A stretch of 9,293 nt of DNA from Betaproteobacteria bacterium (GTDB lineage Bacteria; Pseudomonadota; Gammaproteobacteria; Burkholderiales; SG8-39). The translations under genes were made by a program, and so were the position numbers. The notes below the pieces were generated by a model that had not been told where the DNA came from, searched no databases, and was given only the letters and a program-made list of their open reading frames with translations. Positions 1 to 6,657 of this stretch are shown here, one piece after another. Positions within the stretch are counted from its first letter, which is position 1, and each line of letters begins with the position of its first letter. The stretch spans positions 1 through 9,293 of the forward strand of contig JAOUFA010000127.1 of NCBI GenBank assembly GCA_029858545.1, written 5' to 3'.

Positions 1-304
1 ACTGATACAGCGTCTCGCGTCCGATCACGAAATAACGGCTGGTGAGATCCTCCGACAGGCGGCGCAGGTGCACGCGCGAAAAAATCACCTGCGTCCCGGA
101 CGAACCGATATCGATGCCGACGCTGACGAGCGTGATGTTGTCGGCGAGCCAGAGGGAATTGTCGGTGGGGTCGGCGTCGGGTCCGAAATCGTCGTGATCA
201 TGATCATGATCGAAATCGCCCTCGTCGTGCGAGTGTACCGCGTCGAGGCCGGACAGATGGTCTACGAGACGGTGGCCCTTTCCTTTGTCCGCGTCATCCG
301 CCAT
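1..304 (-). CDS. EutA-like ATPase (ethanolamine ammonia-lyase reactivase family), N-terminus only
   Basis: Partial gene, read leftward and cut by the window edge; 101 residues are visible. Residues 58-77 match the opening of EutA: a beta strand followed by the actin/Hsp70-type phosphate loop, VGIDIGSSGTQVIFSR (about 62-77). EutA proteins use ATP to remove damaged cobalamin from ethanolamine ammonia-lyase; that role is family knowledge, not shown here. About 55 residues precede the ATPase fold, whereas E. coli EutA starts almost directly with it. This extension is rich in Asp and His, with HSHDEGDFDHDHDHDD at 24-39, and looks able to bind metal. The start is uncertain: ATG at 304 is chosen, but in-frame ATGs at 340 and 352 also exist and none has a strong ribosome binding site. 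It lies 97 bp after the reductase gene in the same direction, so co-transcription with iclR and the reductase is likely. A second, different EutA homologue lies at 3813-5423. Confidence 0.85.
   Translation of the reverse strand, partial: MADDADKGKGHRLVDHLSGLDAVHSHDEGDFDHDHDHDDFGPDADPTDNSLWLADNITLVSVGIDIGSSGTQVIFSRVHLRRLSEDLTSRYFVIGRETLYQ
195..211. repeat. Short TGATCA tandem repeat inside the EutA-like gene
   Basis: The hexamer TGATCA is repeated almost three times. On the minus strand it encodes alternating Asp and His (residues 32-38 of the EutA-like protein). The unit is in frame, so slippage by whole units would lengthen or shorten the acidic/His tract without a frameshift. Confidence 0.6.
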
Positions 305-401
305 ATCAGATGCCGGATCCGTTGCGCAACGCGAGCGCATCGCCGCGGTCATCGCCGCGGCGAGCGCGAGAAAGGCAGGGCTTGGGCAAGGTCGACTCCA
401 T

Positions 402-1415
402 TCAATAGAAACTATCGTAATGAATCTGCGCGTGGGGAACCTTGTTCGCCGCAAGCATCGACTGCACCGCCTGCGCCATTGCCGGCGGCCCCGCGAAATA
501 GAACTCGAACCCGGCCAGCCGGTCGCCGAACGCCTCCCGCACCGCGTCATGAACGAATCCGGTGCGACCCTGCCACGTGTCGCGCTCGATCGCCGAAGGC
601 ATCGATATCACCGGATGGTAATGAATACGCACGCCGTAGCCGGGAAGTTGCGCGAGCATGTCCTCCCCGCAGACGTCGCGCGGTCCGCGTGCACCGTAGA
701 AGAAATGAACCTCGCGCTCCGCCAGCGCGGACTGCGCCGCCGCTCCGCGCGCGATCGACATCACCGCCGACAGTCCCGATCCGCCGCCGATGCAGATGAT
801 GTCGCGCGGACTGTCGGTGCGCAGCCAGGCGTGTCCGTACGGCCCGTCGATCCCGATATCGGCCCCGTGCGCGAGCCGATCGAACAGCACCGCGCTGCCC
901 GCGCCCCCCGGCACGCGCTTGACCTGAAACTGCCATTCGCCACTGCCGTCGTCGACATTCGCCATCGAATAGGCGCGCCAACCGCCCGGCACGCCTTCGA
1001 GATCGAACAGCGCATACTGGCCGGGACGAAAGCCCGGCGCGCCCTCGACCCGAAAGCTGAATTCGCGCATATCGTGTGTGAGATCGCGCATCGCCGCGAG
1101 CGATGCGCGAAAGCGCCTCGGCAGATCGCGCGCGCGGAACTCTTCGCGCAGGCGCGCCTTGATCGTGCAGTCGGTCCTCGGCACGGACTGACAGGCGAGC
1201 ACGCGATTCTTCGCCCGATCGCGCTCGCCCAACGCCGGCGCCGCGTCCCAGTTCGACGCGACCGAGCCGCCGAGCAGTTCCACCTTGCACGCCCCGCACG
1301 AGCCTGCGTTGCATTCGTAGGGCATCCCGAGCCCGGCGCGCAACCCCGCACGCAGCAGCGTATCGTCGCCGGAGCAGCCGAATTCGGCGCCCCCCTCGAT
1401 GCGCACGCGAAACAT
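402..1415 (-). CDS. [2Fe-2S] ferredoxin / FAD / NAD(P)H oxidoreductase (monooxygenase/dioxygenase reductase type)
   Basis: A 337-residue electron-transfer flavoprotein. The plant-type ferredoxin domain is N-terminal (about 1-90), with cluster ligands C35, C40 and C43 (YECNAGSCGAC) and C75 (VLAC). An FAD-binding barrel follows (about 100-195), with RAYS at 147-150 and GPYG at 191-194. The NAD(P)-binding domain (about 200-337) carries IGGGSGLSAV near 209-218 and the late YFAGPPAM motif near 306-313. Domain order and length fit reductases of the phenol hydroxylase / toluene monooxygenase (DmpP/TmoF) and benzoate dioxygenase type, which pass electrons from NAD(P)H to an oxygenase. No oxygenase subunit is present in the window, so the partner is unknown. 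The ATG lies 3 bp after the iclR stop, and its Shine-Dalgarno (GAGGAA) sits in the last iclR codons, suggesting translational coupling. An EutA-like gene follows 97 bp downstream. Confidence 0.9.
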   Translation of the reverse strand: MFRVRIEGGAEFGCSGDDTLLRAGLRAGLGMPYECNAGSCGACKVELLGGSVASNWDAAPALGERDRAKNRVLACQSVPRTDCTIKARLREEFRARDLPRRFRASLAAMRDLTHDMREFSFRVEGAPGFRPGQYALFDLEGVPGGWRAYSMANVDDGSGEWQFQVKRVPGGAGSAVLFDRLAHGADIGIDGPYGHAWLRTDSPRDIICIGGGSGLSAVMSIARGAAAQSALAEREVHFFYGARGPRDVCGEDMLAQLPGYGVRIHYHPVISMPSAIERDTWQGRTGFVHDAVREAFGDRLAGFEFYFAGPPAMAQAVQSMLAANKVPHAQIHYDSFY

Positions 1416-1418
1416 CTG

Positions 1419-2237
1419 CTATTCCTCGGACGCGGAAAAGTTGGGCGCGGAGGCGGACCCAAGGCGGCGCGAAACCGCGTCGGCCGATGCGGTCACCAGC
1501 GGCACATAGGTCTGCAGGATCTTGCGCGTCATGCGCTGCACGGGCCCGGCGACGCCGATCGCGGCGATGACGCGCCCGCTGTGGTCGCGGATCGGCGCCG
1601 CCACGCAGCGCAGCCCCGCCTCCATCTCCTCGTTGTCCACCGCGTAGCCGCGTCCGCGTACTGCCGCAAGTTCCTTTTGCAGCGCATCGGCCGTCGTAAT
1701 GGTGCTCTCCGTATGCCGCACCAACCCGGCATCGATGACCAGGCGTATCACCTCGGGAGGCTGGAACGCGAGCAAGGCCTTCCCCACGCCGGTACAGTAC
1801 GCCGGGCCGCGCGAGCCGACGTTCGAGGACATGCGCACCGCCTGACGGCTCTCCATCTTGTGGATGTACAACACGTTGAGATGATCGAAGATCGCAAGCT
1901 GTGCCGTCTCGCCGGTCATCTCGCGCAACGCATGCAGCTGCGGACGCGCCTCGCCCCACACATCCATCTTGCGTCGCACGAGCGAGCCGAGTTCAAAGAG
2001 CGACAGTCCGAGGCGATAGCGTCCGGTCTCGCGGTTCTGCTCGAGCATATCGTAATCGACCAGCGTCGCGGCAAGCCGATGCACCGTGCTCTTGGCGAGC
2101 CCGAGACGTGCCGCGAGCGCGCTGATACCCAGCTCGGATTCCGTTTCGGAAAATACCTTGACCAGGCGAATCGAGTTCGCGACCGAAGAAAGGCGCGCCC
2201 TGCGCGCACCGGGCCTTCTTGGGCGTTCCATTTTCAC
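1419..2237 (-). CDS. IclR-family transcriptional regulator
   Basis: A 272-residue regulator of normal IclR length. The N-terminal winged helix-turn-helix (about 15-80) includes LGISALAARLGLAKSTVHRL and the wing region NRETGRYRLG. The C-terminal effector-binding domain (about 95-260) has GVGKALLA, GYAVDNEEMEAGLRCVAAPI and the AAIGVAGP segment typical of the family. IclR proteins sense small metabolites, often aromatic or short-chain acids, and usually control an adjacent catabolic operon. The GTG at 2237 is preferred over the in-frame ATG at 2231 because a G-rich Shine-Dalgarno (GGGGGAA) ends 7 bases before it. It is the first gene of the leftward operon and is divergent from the bicupin operon, the usual layout for a regulator acting on the region between. 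The 17-bp palindrome at 2352-2368 is its likely operator. The ligand cannot be told from sequence. Confidence 0.95.
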   Translation of the reverse strand: MKMERPRRPGARRARLSSVANSIRLVKVFSETESELGISALAARLGLAKSTVHRLAATLVDYDMLEQNRETGRYRLGLSLFELGSLVRRKMDVWGEARPQLHALREMTGETAQLAIFDHLNVLYIHKMESRQAVRMSSNVGSRGPAYCTGVGKALLAFQPPEVIRLVIDAGLVRHTESTITTADALQKELAAVRGRGYAVDNEEMEAGLRCVAAPIRDHSGRVIAAIGVAGPVQRMTRKILQTYVPLVTASADAVSRRLGSASAPNFSASEE

Positions 2238-2308
2238 GCTTCGATTCCCCCTGTACGCATCGCGACGGGTTCGAGCACCGGCGCCTGCGTCAAATTGATT
2301 TCGCGGGC

Positions 2309-2337
2309 ATTCTATGGTTAACTGCTATCGCTCGCAA
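2309..2337 (-). promoter_or_regulatory. Predicted sigma70-type promoter of the iclR-reductase-eutA operon
   Basis: On the minus strand, TTGCGA (2337-2332) and TAGAAT (2314-2309) are separated by exactly 17 bp; they match the -35 and -10 consensus at 4 and 5 of 6 bases. Transcription would start near 2302, giving a leader of about 65 bases before the iclR GTG. The palindrome at 2352-2368 lies just upstream of the -35, a position suited to activation or to mutual control of both directions. Confidence 0.6.
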
Positions 2338-2342
2338 ATAAT
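2315..2342 (+). promoter_or_regulatory. Possible weak promoter for the bicupin operon
   Basis: AATAAT (2337-2342) differs from the -10 consensus at one base, but the matching -35 region (TGGTTA, 2315-2320, 16-bp spacing) is poor. If used, the start point would be near 2349 and the palindrome at 2352-2368 would lie directly over the initially transcribed region, fitting repression. It would leave a leader of about 165 bases. The elements overlap the minus-strand promoter, so the two directions would compete. Confidence 0.25.
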
Positions 2343-2351
2343 TGGAACGAC

Positions 2352-2368
2352 GTTCTGAATATCAGAAC
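2352..2368. promoter_or_regulatory. Perfect palindrome, likely IclR-type operator
   Basis: GTTCTGA and TCAGAAC form a perfect inverted repeat around the central bases ATA. Immediately to the left, GAACGACGTTC (2345-2355) is a second, overlapping inverted repeat sharing the GTTC half-site. IclR regulators commonly bind palindromes of 13-17 bp in the gap between their own gene and a divergent target. This one sits in the only long non-coding gap of the locus (2238-2514), between iclR and the bicupin gene. That the IclR protein binds here is inferred from position and symmetry. Confidence 0.6.
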
Positions 2369-2514
2369 CAGCGCGGAAGGTCGTCCGGGAAACCGATAAC
2401 TTGAACGGCCGGTGCGTCGAACGACCGCGCCAAACACGCGGACGCACGGGTCCGGCAGCGCGGTTCCGCCCGAGACCCCGAGTGCCGGACGAGAATACTG
2501 GAAGCCTAGCCGCC

Positions 2515-3732
2515 ATGTCGCACAACTCGGATCTGACCCACTGGCATGAACCCGCCGGCACGCGCAAAGCCGGATTCGGAGAATTCAAGAAACAGCCGAC
2601 CCCGTACGACGCCTTCATGGAGTCCGAGGGCATCCCGGTGTATCGCGACATCGGCATCAGCAAGGTGCAGAACCTGCCGCTCGTGCCATGGAAGCGTACC
2701 GGCGGACGCGGGCATTTCATCCAGCTCGTCGGCACCGAGACCAAATGGGGCTGCTACGCGATCGAGGTGCCTCCTGCCGGCGCGTTGCACGCGGAAAAGC
2801 ACCTGTACGAGGAGATCTTCCTCGTCATCGAGGGGCGCGGCACGACCGAGGTCTGGCAGGAAGGCGACGCCAGGAAGCACGTATTCGAGTGGCAGAAGGG
2901 ATCGATGTTCTCGATCCCGATAAACGCGTGGCACCGACTCGTCAACGCGACTTCGGGCGGCGCGCTGCTGCTGGCGGGCACGACGGCGCCGAACGTACTC
3001 AACATGCTGCAGAACACGGAGGCGGTGTTCAATAATCCGTTCGTCTTCCGCGACCGGTTCAGCGGTGCGGACGATTTCTTCAAACCAAAGGACGACATCG
3101 AGCCCGACCCGGTGCGCGGCCTCGCGATGCGACGCACGAACTTCATTCCGGACGTCGTCAGTTGCGAATTGCCGCTCGACAACCGCCGCTCGCCCGGCTA
3201 CCGGCGTATCGAACCGTTCATGACGAACAACTGCTTCTATTTCTGGATCGGCCAGCACGAAAATGGCCGCTACTCGAAGGCCCATGCCCACACTTCGGCC
3301 GCGGTGCTGATCTGCCTCAAAGGCAAGGGCTATACCTATACCTGGCCCGAGCGTCTGGGGGTCAACCCATGGACCGACGGCCACGCGAGCGAGGTACGGC
3401 GCGTCGACTACGAACCGGTGGGCATGGTCTCGGCGGCTCCCGGCGGCGCGCGCTGGTACCACCAGCACTTCAGCGTCTCGAAGGATCCCTTTCGGCTGAC
3501 CGCCTGGTTCGGGCCGCACAATCCCGGACGCGATCCCGGCGCACCGGGAACGAAGCACACCGACTACACCGGGCGCGACATCAACGAGGGCGGCACGTCG
3601 ATTCCGTACTGGATGGAGGATCCGTATATTCGTCGGGAGTACGAGCAGACCCTGCAGCAAAACGGCGTGGCCTGCCGCATGCACCCCGACTGGTATGTCG
3701 CGCCGGCCGACCACGGGGCAAAGCCGGGCTGA
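2515..3732 (+). CDS. Bicupin-domain protein, function unassigned
   Basis: A 405-residue protein with two cupin barrels, similar in build to gentisate 1,2-dioxygenase-like bicupins, though no known enzyme is securely recognised. The first barrel (about 60-165) has a plausible metal site: H92 and H96 with E99/E100 in LHAEKHLYEEIF, and H140 in IPINAWHRLVN. The second (about 230-345) keeps H257 and H259 (KAHAHT) and H326/H328 (YHQHF) but lacks the usual motif-1 glutamate, so its metal site is altered or lost. A C-terminal tail (about 346-405) is rich in Pro, Tyr and charged residues. There is no signal peptide, so it is probably cytosolic. ATG at 2515 is chosen because GGAAG (2500-2504) lies 10 bases upstream; the open frame extends back to 2401 but that part is Arg/Pro-rich, non-cupin sequence. 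It is first in an apparent operon with a EutA-like gene and an MFS transporter, divergent from iclR. A ring-cleavage dioxygenase or a sugar/acid isomerase role are both possible. Confidence 0.85.
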   Translation: MSHNSDLTHWHEPAGTRKAGFGEFKKQPTPYDAFMESEGIPVYRDIGISKVQNLPLVPWKRTGGRGHFIQLVGTETKWGCYAIEVPPAGALHAEKHLYEEIFLVIEGRGTTEVWQEGDARKHVFEWQKGSMFSIPINAWHRLVNATSGGALLLAGTTAPNVLNMLQNTEAVFNNPFVFRDRFSGADDFFKPKDDIEPDPVRGLAMRRTNFIPDVVSCELPLDNRRSPGYRRIEPFMTNNCFYFWIGQHENGRYSKAHAHTSAAVLICLKGKGYTYTWPERLGVNPWTDGHASEVRRVDYEPVGMVSAAPGGARWYHQHFSVSKDPFRLTAWFGPHNPGRDPGAPGTKHTDYTGRDINEGGTSIPYWMEDPYIRREYEQTLQQNGVACRMHPDWYVAPADHGAKPG

Positions 3733-3812
3733 TGGCCGCGCCGCGCAGCGTATGCGCCCGCGGCCCGCGGCGCGCGCTGTATCGCCGCCGCCAAGCCTGA
3801 GTCGGGAAGCGT

Positions 3813-5423
3813 GTGCGCGAAGACCCGATCGAAGAGGAGGCCGGCGGCAGGATCTTCTTCAGCAACGTCCGGCGCAGCCTTGAGGAAGAGGACGAAATCC
3901 GGCTGCTCAGCGTGGGCGTCGATATCGGCTCCGCGACCTCGCACCTCGTTTTCTCGCGCCTCGTCCTGGAACGGCTCGACAATCGCTATGTCGTTGCCGA
4001 ACGCGAGATCGTTCACGAGTCGGAGATCCTGCTCACCCCCTACCTCGGCGGCGCGGCCGACGCGGTAACGATCGACGCCGCTACGCTGCGGAGTTTTGTC
4101 GACCGGCAGTACGCGCTCGCGCGGCTCGACCCGGCCGCAATCGACACCGGTGCGCTGATCCTCACCGGCGTCGCGGTGCGGCGCCGCAATGCGCGGGCAA
4201 TTGGCGAACTGTTCGCCGCGCAAGCCGGCAAGTTTGTCTCGGTGAGCGCGGGGGATGCGCTGGAAGCAACCCTCGCGGCATTCGGTTCGGGGGCCGCGGC
4301 GCGTTCGATCCGAGAATCGGCTCGCATCATGAACGTCGACATCGGCGGCGGAACCTCGAAGGTCGCGATTTGTGTATCCGGCGAGGTCACCGAACTGACC
4401 GCAGCGGACATCGGCGCGCGCGTCGTTGCCTTCGACACCGAAGGTCGGGTCACGCGCATCGAAGAAGCGGCCCGGCGGTTTGCCGCCGAGGTCGGACTCG
4501 GACTCGAGATCGGAGCGGTGCCCGACGCGAAGCGGCTCGAACGCATGGTCGAGCGCATGGCCGACCGGCTGTTCGAGGTTCTCTCGCAACCGAGTCCGCA
4601 GGCCGCCACGCGCGCACTGCTGAGGCTCGAGCCACTGCGCAACGAGCAAGTGCCGGACGCGATCACCTTCTCGGGCGGCGTCTCCGAATACCTGTACGGT
4701 CGCGAGCCGCAGGCGTTCGGCGACCTCGGCCCCTTGCTCGCGCGCGCGATCCTCGTGCGCGTACGCGACTGGGGACCGCGCATCGAGCCGCCCGAGCAGG
4801 GCATCCGCGCCACGGTGGTCGGCGCCTCGCAATATACGGTCCAGGTCAGCGGCAGCACGATCTTCGTTGCCCCGCAAAGCGTTCTGCCATTGCGCAACCT
4901 GCCCGTGGTGGCGCCCCGCCTGCCGATCGAGGACGAGACGCTCGATGCGGACACGATCGCGCACGAGGTGCGCGCCGCGCTGCGGCGTCTCGATCTGCAC
5001 CATGCCACCCAGGCGGTCGCGCTGTGCTATCGCTGGCGCGGCTCGGCCACCTTTGCCCGGCTCGATGCGTTCTGCCGTGGCATTGCCGACGGCCTGTCGG
5101 AGATCCTCGCGCAGGGGCTGCCGCTGGTTCTGGTCGGCGATGGCGATGTCGGTGGCCTGATCGGAATCCACTGCCACGAGGAACTCAGACCCCGGATGCC
5201 GCAGTGGCAGAGCGCGATCGTGTCGATCGACGGCATCCTGCTCAAGGAATTCGACTTCATCGACATCGGCGCCTTGCTCGAGACCTCGGGCGCGGTACCG
5301 GTGGTGATCAAATCGCTCGTGTTCCCCGTCTCAGCGGAGCTTGGCGGGACCGGCGCCGCCCGCCCGGCCGCGCCGGCGACGGACGCTATACTGCCGCGAG
5401 AGGTAGCCGGGCGTTCCACCTGA
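3813..5423 (+). CDS. EutA-like ATPase (ethanolamine ammonia-lyase reactivase family), complete second copy
   Basis: A 536-residue actin-fold (ASKHA) ATPase, longer than E. coli EutA (467). Phosphate loop 1 is VGVDIGSATSHLVFSR (34-49), phosphate loop 2 is NVDIGGGTSK (174-183), and the adenosine-site region is TFSGGVSEYLYG (about 275-286). The C-terminal half keeps the EutA order, ending in a segment with VIKSLVFP. About 30 acidic residues precede the fold and about 28 Ala/Pro-rich residues follow it. Family members exchange damaged cobalamin on ethanolamine ammonia-lyase at the cost of ATP; whether this one does so is unknown, as no eutB or eutC is visible. The GTG at 3813 is the first in-frame start after a stop at 3798-3800, and no other start codon appears before the conserved fold. 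It lies 80 bp after the bicupin stop and 12 bp before the MFS gene. It differs clearly from the EutA-like N-terminus at 1-304, so the two are paralogues rather than a recent duplication. Confidence 0.9.
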   Translation: MREDPIEEEAGGRIFFSNVRRSLEEEDEIRLLSVGVDIGSATSHLVFSRLVLERLDNRYVVAEREIVHESEILLTPYLGGAADAVTIDAATLRSFVDRQYALARLDPAAIDTGALILTGVAVRRRNARAIGELFAAQAGKFVSVSAGDALEATLAAFGSGAAARSIRESARIMNVDIGGGTSKVAICVSGEVTELTAADIGARVVAFDTEGRVTRIEEAARRFAAEVGLGLEIGAVPDAKRLERMVERMADRLFEVLSQPSPQAATRALLRLEPLRNEQVPDAITFSGGVSEYLYGREPQAFGDLGPLLARAILVRVRDWGPRIEPPEQGIRATVVGASQYTVQVSGSTIFVAPQSVLPLRNLPVVAPRLPIEDETLDADTIAHEVRAALRRLDLHHATQAVALCYRWRGSATFARLDAFCRGIADGLSEILAQGLPLVLVGDGDVGGLIGIHCHEELRPRMPQWQSAIVSIDGILLKEFDFIDIGALLETSGAVPVVIKSLVFPVSAELGGTGAARPAAPATDAILPREVAGRST

Positions 5424-5435
5424 AAGAATCACCCG

Positions 5436-6608
5436 ATGTCGGTCGGATTCATCGTTCTTCTCTCGGTCCTGTCGAGCATCGCGCAGCGCGGCAGCAAGGT
5501 CCTCGTCGCTCTGAGCGCATTGCACCTGGGCGCGAGCCCGTTCACGGTCGGCGTGCTGGCAGCGCTGTATGCGGTCTTTCCGCTGCTGCTTGCCGTCTAC
5601 GCCGGCCGAGTCTCCGATCGCATCGGTGTGCGCACGCCGATTCTGCTCGGCGCAATCGTCATGGCGCTGGGATTGTTGCCTCCTGCGCTGGGTTCACAGG
5701 GGTCGGGCGACGGGATTGCGATGCTGTTCCTGTGTCCCGCGCTGGTCGGACTGGGCCACATCTTCCTCCACGTGTCCGTGCACAACGCGGTCGGCGCGAT
5801 CGGGGGCGCCCAGCAGCGTAGCGGCAACTTTGCGCTGCTCTCCGTCGGTGGCTCGGTGGCCGCGTTCATCGGCCCGGTGCTTGCCGGCGTGTCAGTCGAT
5901 TACGTCGGCTACCGGGTCGCGTTCGTGCTGCTGGCCGTCGTCGCGGCGCTCACCGGCATGCTCTGCCTGCTGTTCCGCGGCCTGCTGCCGCCACGGCCCG
6001 GATCGCCGCACGAGGAGCGTGCCGGCGGCACCCTCGCACTGCTGAGGAGCGCTCCGCTCCGACGAACGTTGATCATGAGCGGGGTGACCCTCACCGGCAT
6101 CGAATTGTTCTCCTTCTATTTCCCTGTTTACGGCAGGTCGATCGGGCTGTCGGCTTCGTGGATCGGACTCGTGCTGGGCGCCTATGCTGCCGCAGCGTTC
6201 GTCGTGCGGCTGGCGATTGCGCGCCTGTCGCGGCGTTTCGGTGAAATCGGCATTCTGACCGCTTCACTCTTCATCGCCGCGACCACCTACCTGTTGCTGC
6301 CGTTGTTCTCGCAACCGTGGACGCTCATGACGATCGCCTTCGCCCTCGGCCTGGGGCTGGGATCGGCGCAGCCGATCACGATCATGCTCACCTACAACCA
6401 TGCGCCGGCAGGTCGCTCGGGCGAGGCGCTCGGCATGCGGTTGACGGTCAACAAGTTCACGCAGATTCTGGTGCCGCTCGTGTTCGGCGGCATCAGCGCG
6501 GGCTTCGGCGTACCGCCGGTTTTCTGGGCCAACGCCTTGTTCCTGCTCGGCGGCGGCTTCGTCTCGCTGAAGCATCGCACGACGCGCGCGGGAATGACGA
6601 AGCAATGA
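5436..6608 (+). CDS. MFS transporter
   Basis: A 390-residue integral membrane protein with about 12 predicted hydrophobic helices, the usual size for a small major facilitator permease. The loop between helices 2 and 3 carries the MFS signature GRVSDRIGVRTP (about 56-67), and a related loop, RLSRRFGEIG, recurs in the second half (near 263-272). A basic central loop (about 185-208) separates the two six-helix halves. It starts 12 bp after the eutA-like stop with only a weak Shine-Dalgarno (AAAGA), so it is probably co-transcribed and coupled. Its place in the operon suggests it imports the substrate or exports a product of this pathway. It does not resemble the ethanolamine permeases EutH or Eat. 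Its substrate cannot be predicted from the sequence; a drug-efflux role is the alternative. Confidence 0.9.
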   Translation: MSVGFIVLLSVLSSIAQRGSKVLVALSALHLGASPFTVGVLAALYAVFPLLLAVYAGRVSDRIGVRTPILLGAIVMALGLLPPALGSQGSGDGIAMLFLCPALVGLGHIFLHVSVHNAVGAIGGAQQRSGNFALLSVGGSVAAFIGPVLAGVSVDYVGYRVAFVLLAVVAALTGMLCLLFRGLLPPRPGSPHEERAGGTLALLRSAPLRRTLIMSGVTLTGIELFSFYFPVYGRSIGLSASWIGLVLGAYAAAAFVVRLAIARLSRRFGEIGILTASLFIAATTYLLLPLFSQPWTLMTIAFALGLGLGSAQPITIMLTYNHAPAGRSGEALGMRLTVNKFTQILVPLVFGGISAGFGVPPVFWANALFLLGGGFVSLKHRTTRAGMTKQ

Positions 6609-6612
6609 CCGA

Positions 6613-6653
6613 CCCGCGTCCTCCTGCGGGCAAGCGGCGCCGCCGCGCGGCGC
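6613..6653. terminator. Two hairpins between convergent genes, possible bidirectional terminator
   Basis: The 49-bp gap between the convergent MFS and permease genes holds two inverted repeats: CCCGC/GCGGG (6613-6617 with 6626-6630, 8-base loop) and GCGCCGC/GCGGCGC (6637-6643 with 6647-6653, 3-base loop). The second is a very stable all-GC stem. No T-tract follows on either strand, so this is not a classical intrinsic terminator; it may stall polymerase or protect mRNA ends. Confidence 0.4.
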
Positions 6654-6657
6654 AACC

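Noticed and set aside
305..401. Small gene or regulatory RNA between the reductase and the first EutA-like gene
   Set aside because: The 97-bp gap shows no clear start with ribosome binding site and no strong promoter; it may partly be coding if EutA starts at 340 or 352.
547..1959. A 470-codon open frame on the minus strand
   Set aside because: It overlaps iclR and the reductase in another frame; the product is Arg/Gly-rich low-complexity sequence with no recognisable domain.
285..2321. A 678-codon open frame on the plus strand
   Set aside because: It lies antisense to the iclR and reductase genes, both with clear domains. The translation is Arg/His/Ala-rich without family motifs, as expected for a shadow frame in GC-rich DNA.
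2401..2514. N-terminal extension of the bicupin protein from a TTG at 2401
   Set aside because: The added 38 residues are Arg/Pro-rich and unlike cupins, while the ATG at 2515 has a usable Shine-Dalgarno.
2506..3714. A 402-codon minus-strand frame opposite the bicupin gene
   Set aside because: It mirrors the bicupin codons and shows no family features; the plus-strand protein has cupin motifs and a ribosome binding site.
3564..5177. A 537-codon minus-strand frame opposite the second EutA-like gene
   Set aside because: Antisense shadow; the plus strand encodes conserved ATPase motifs.
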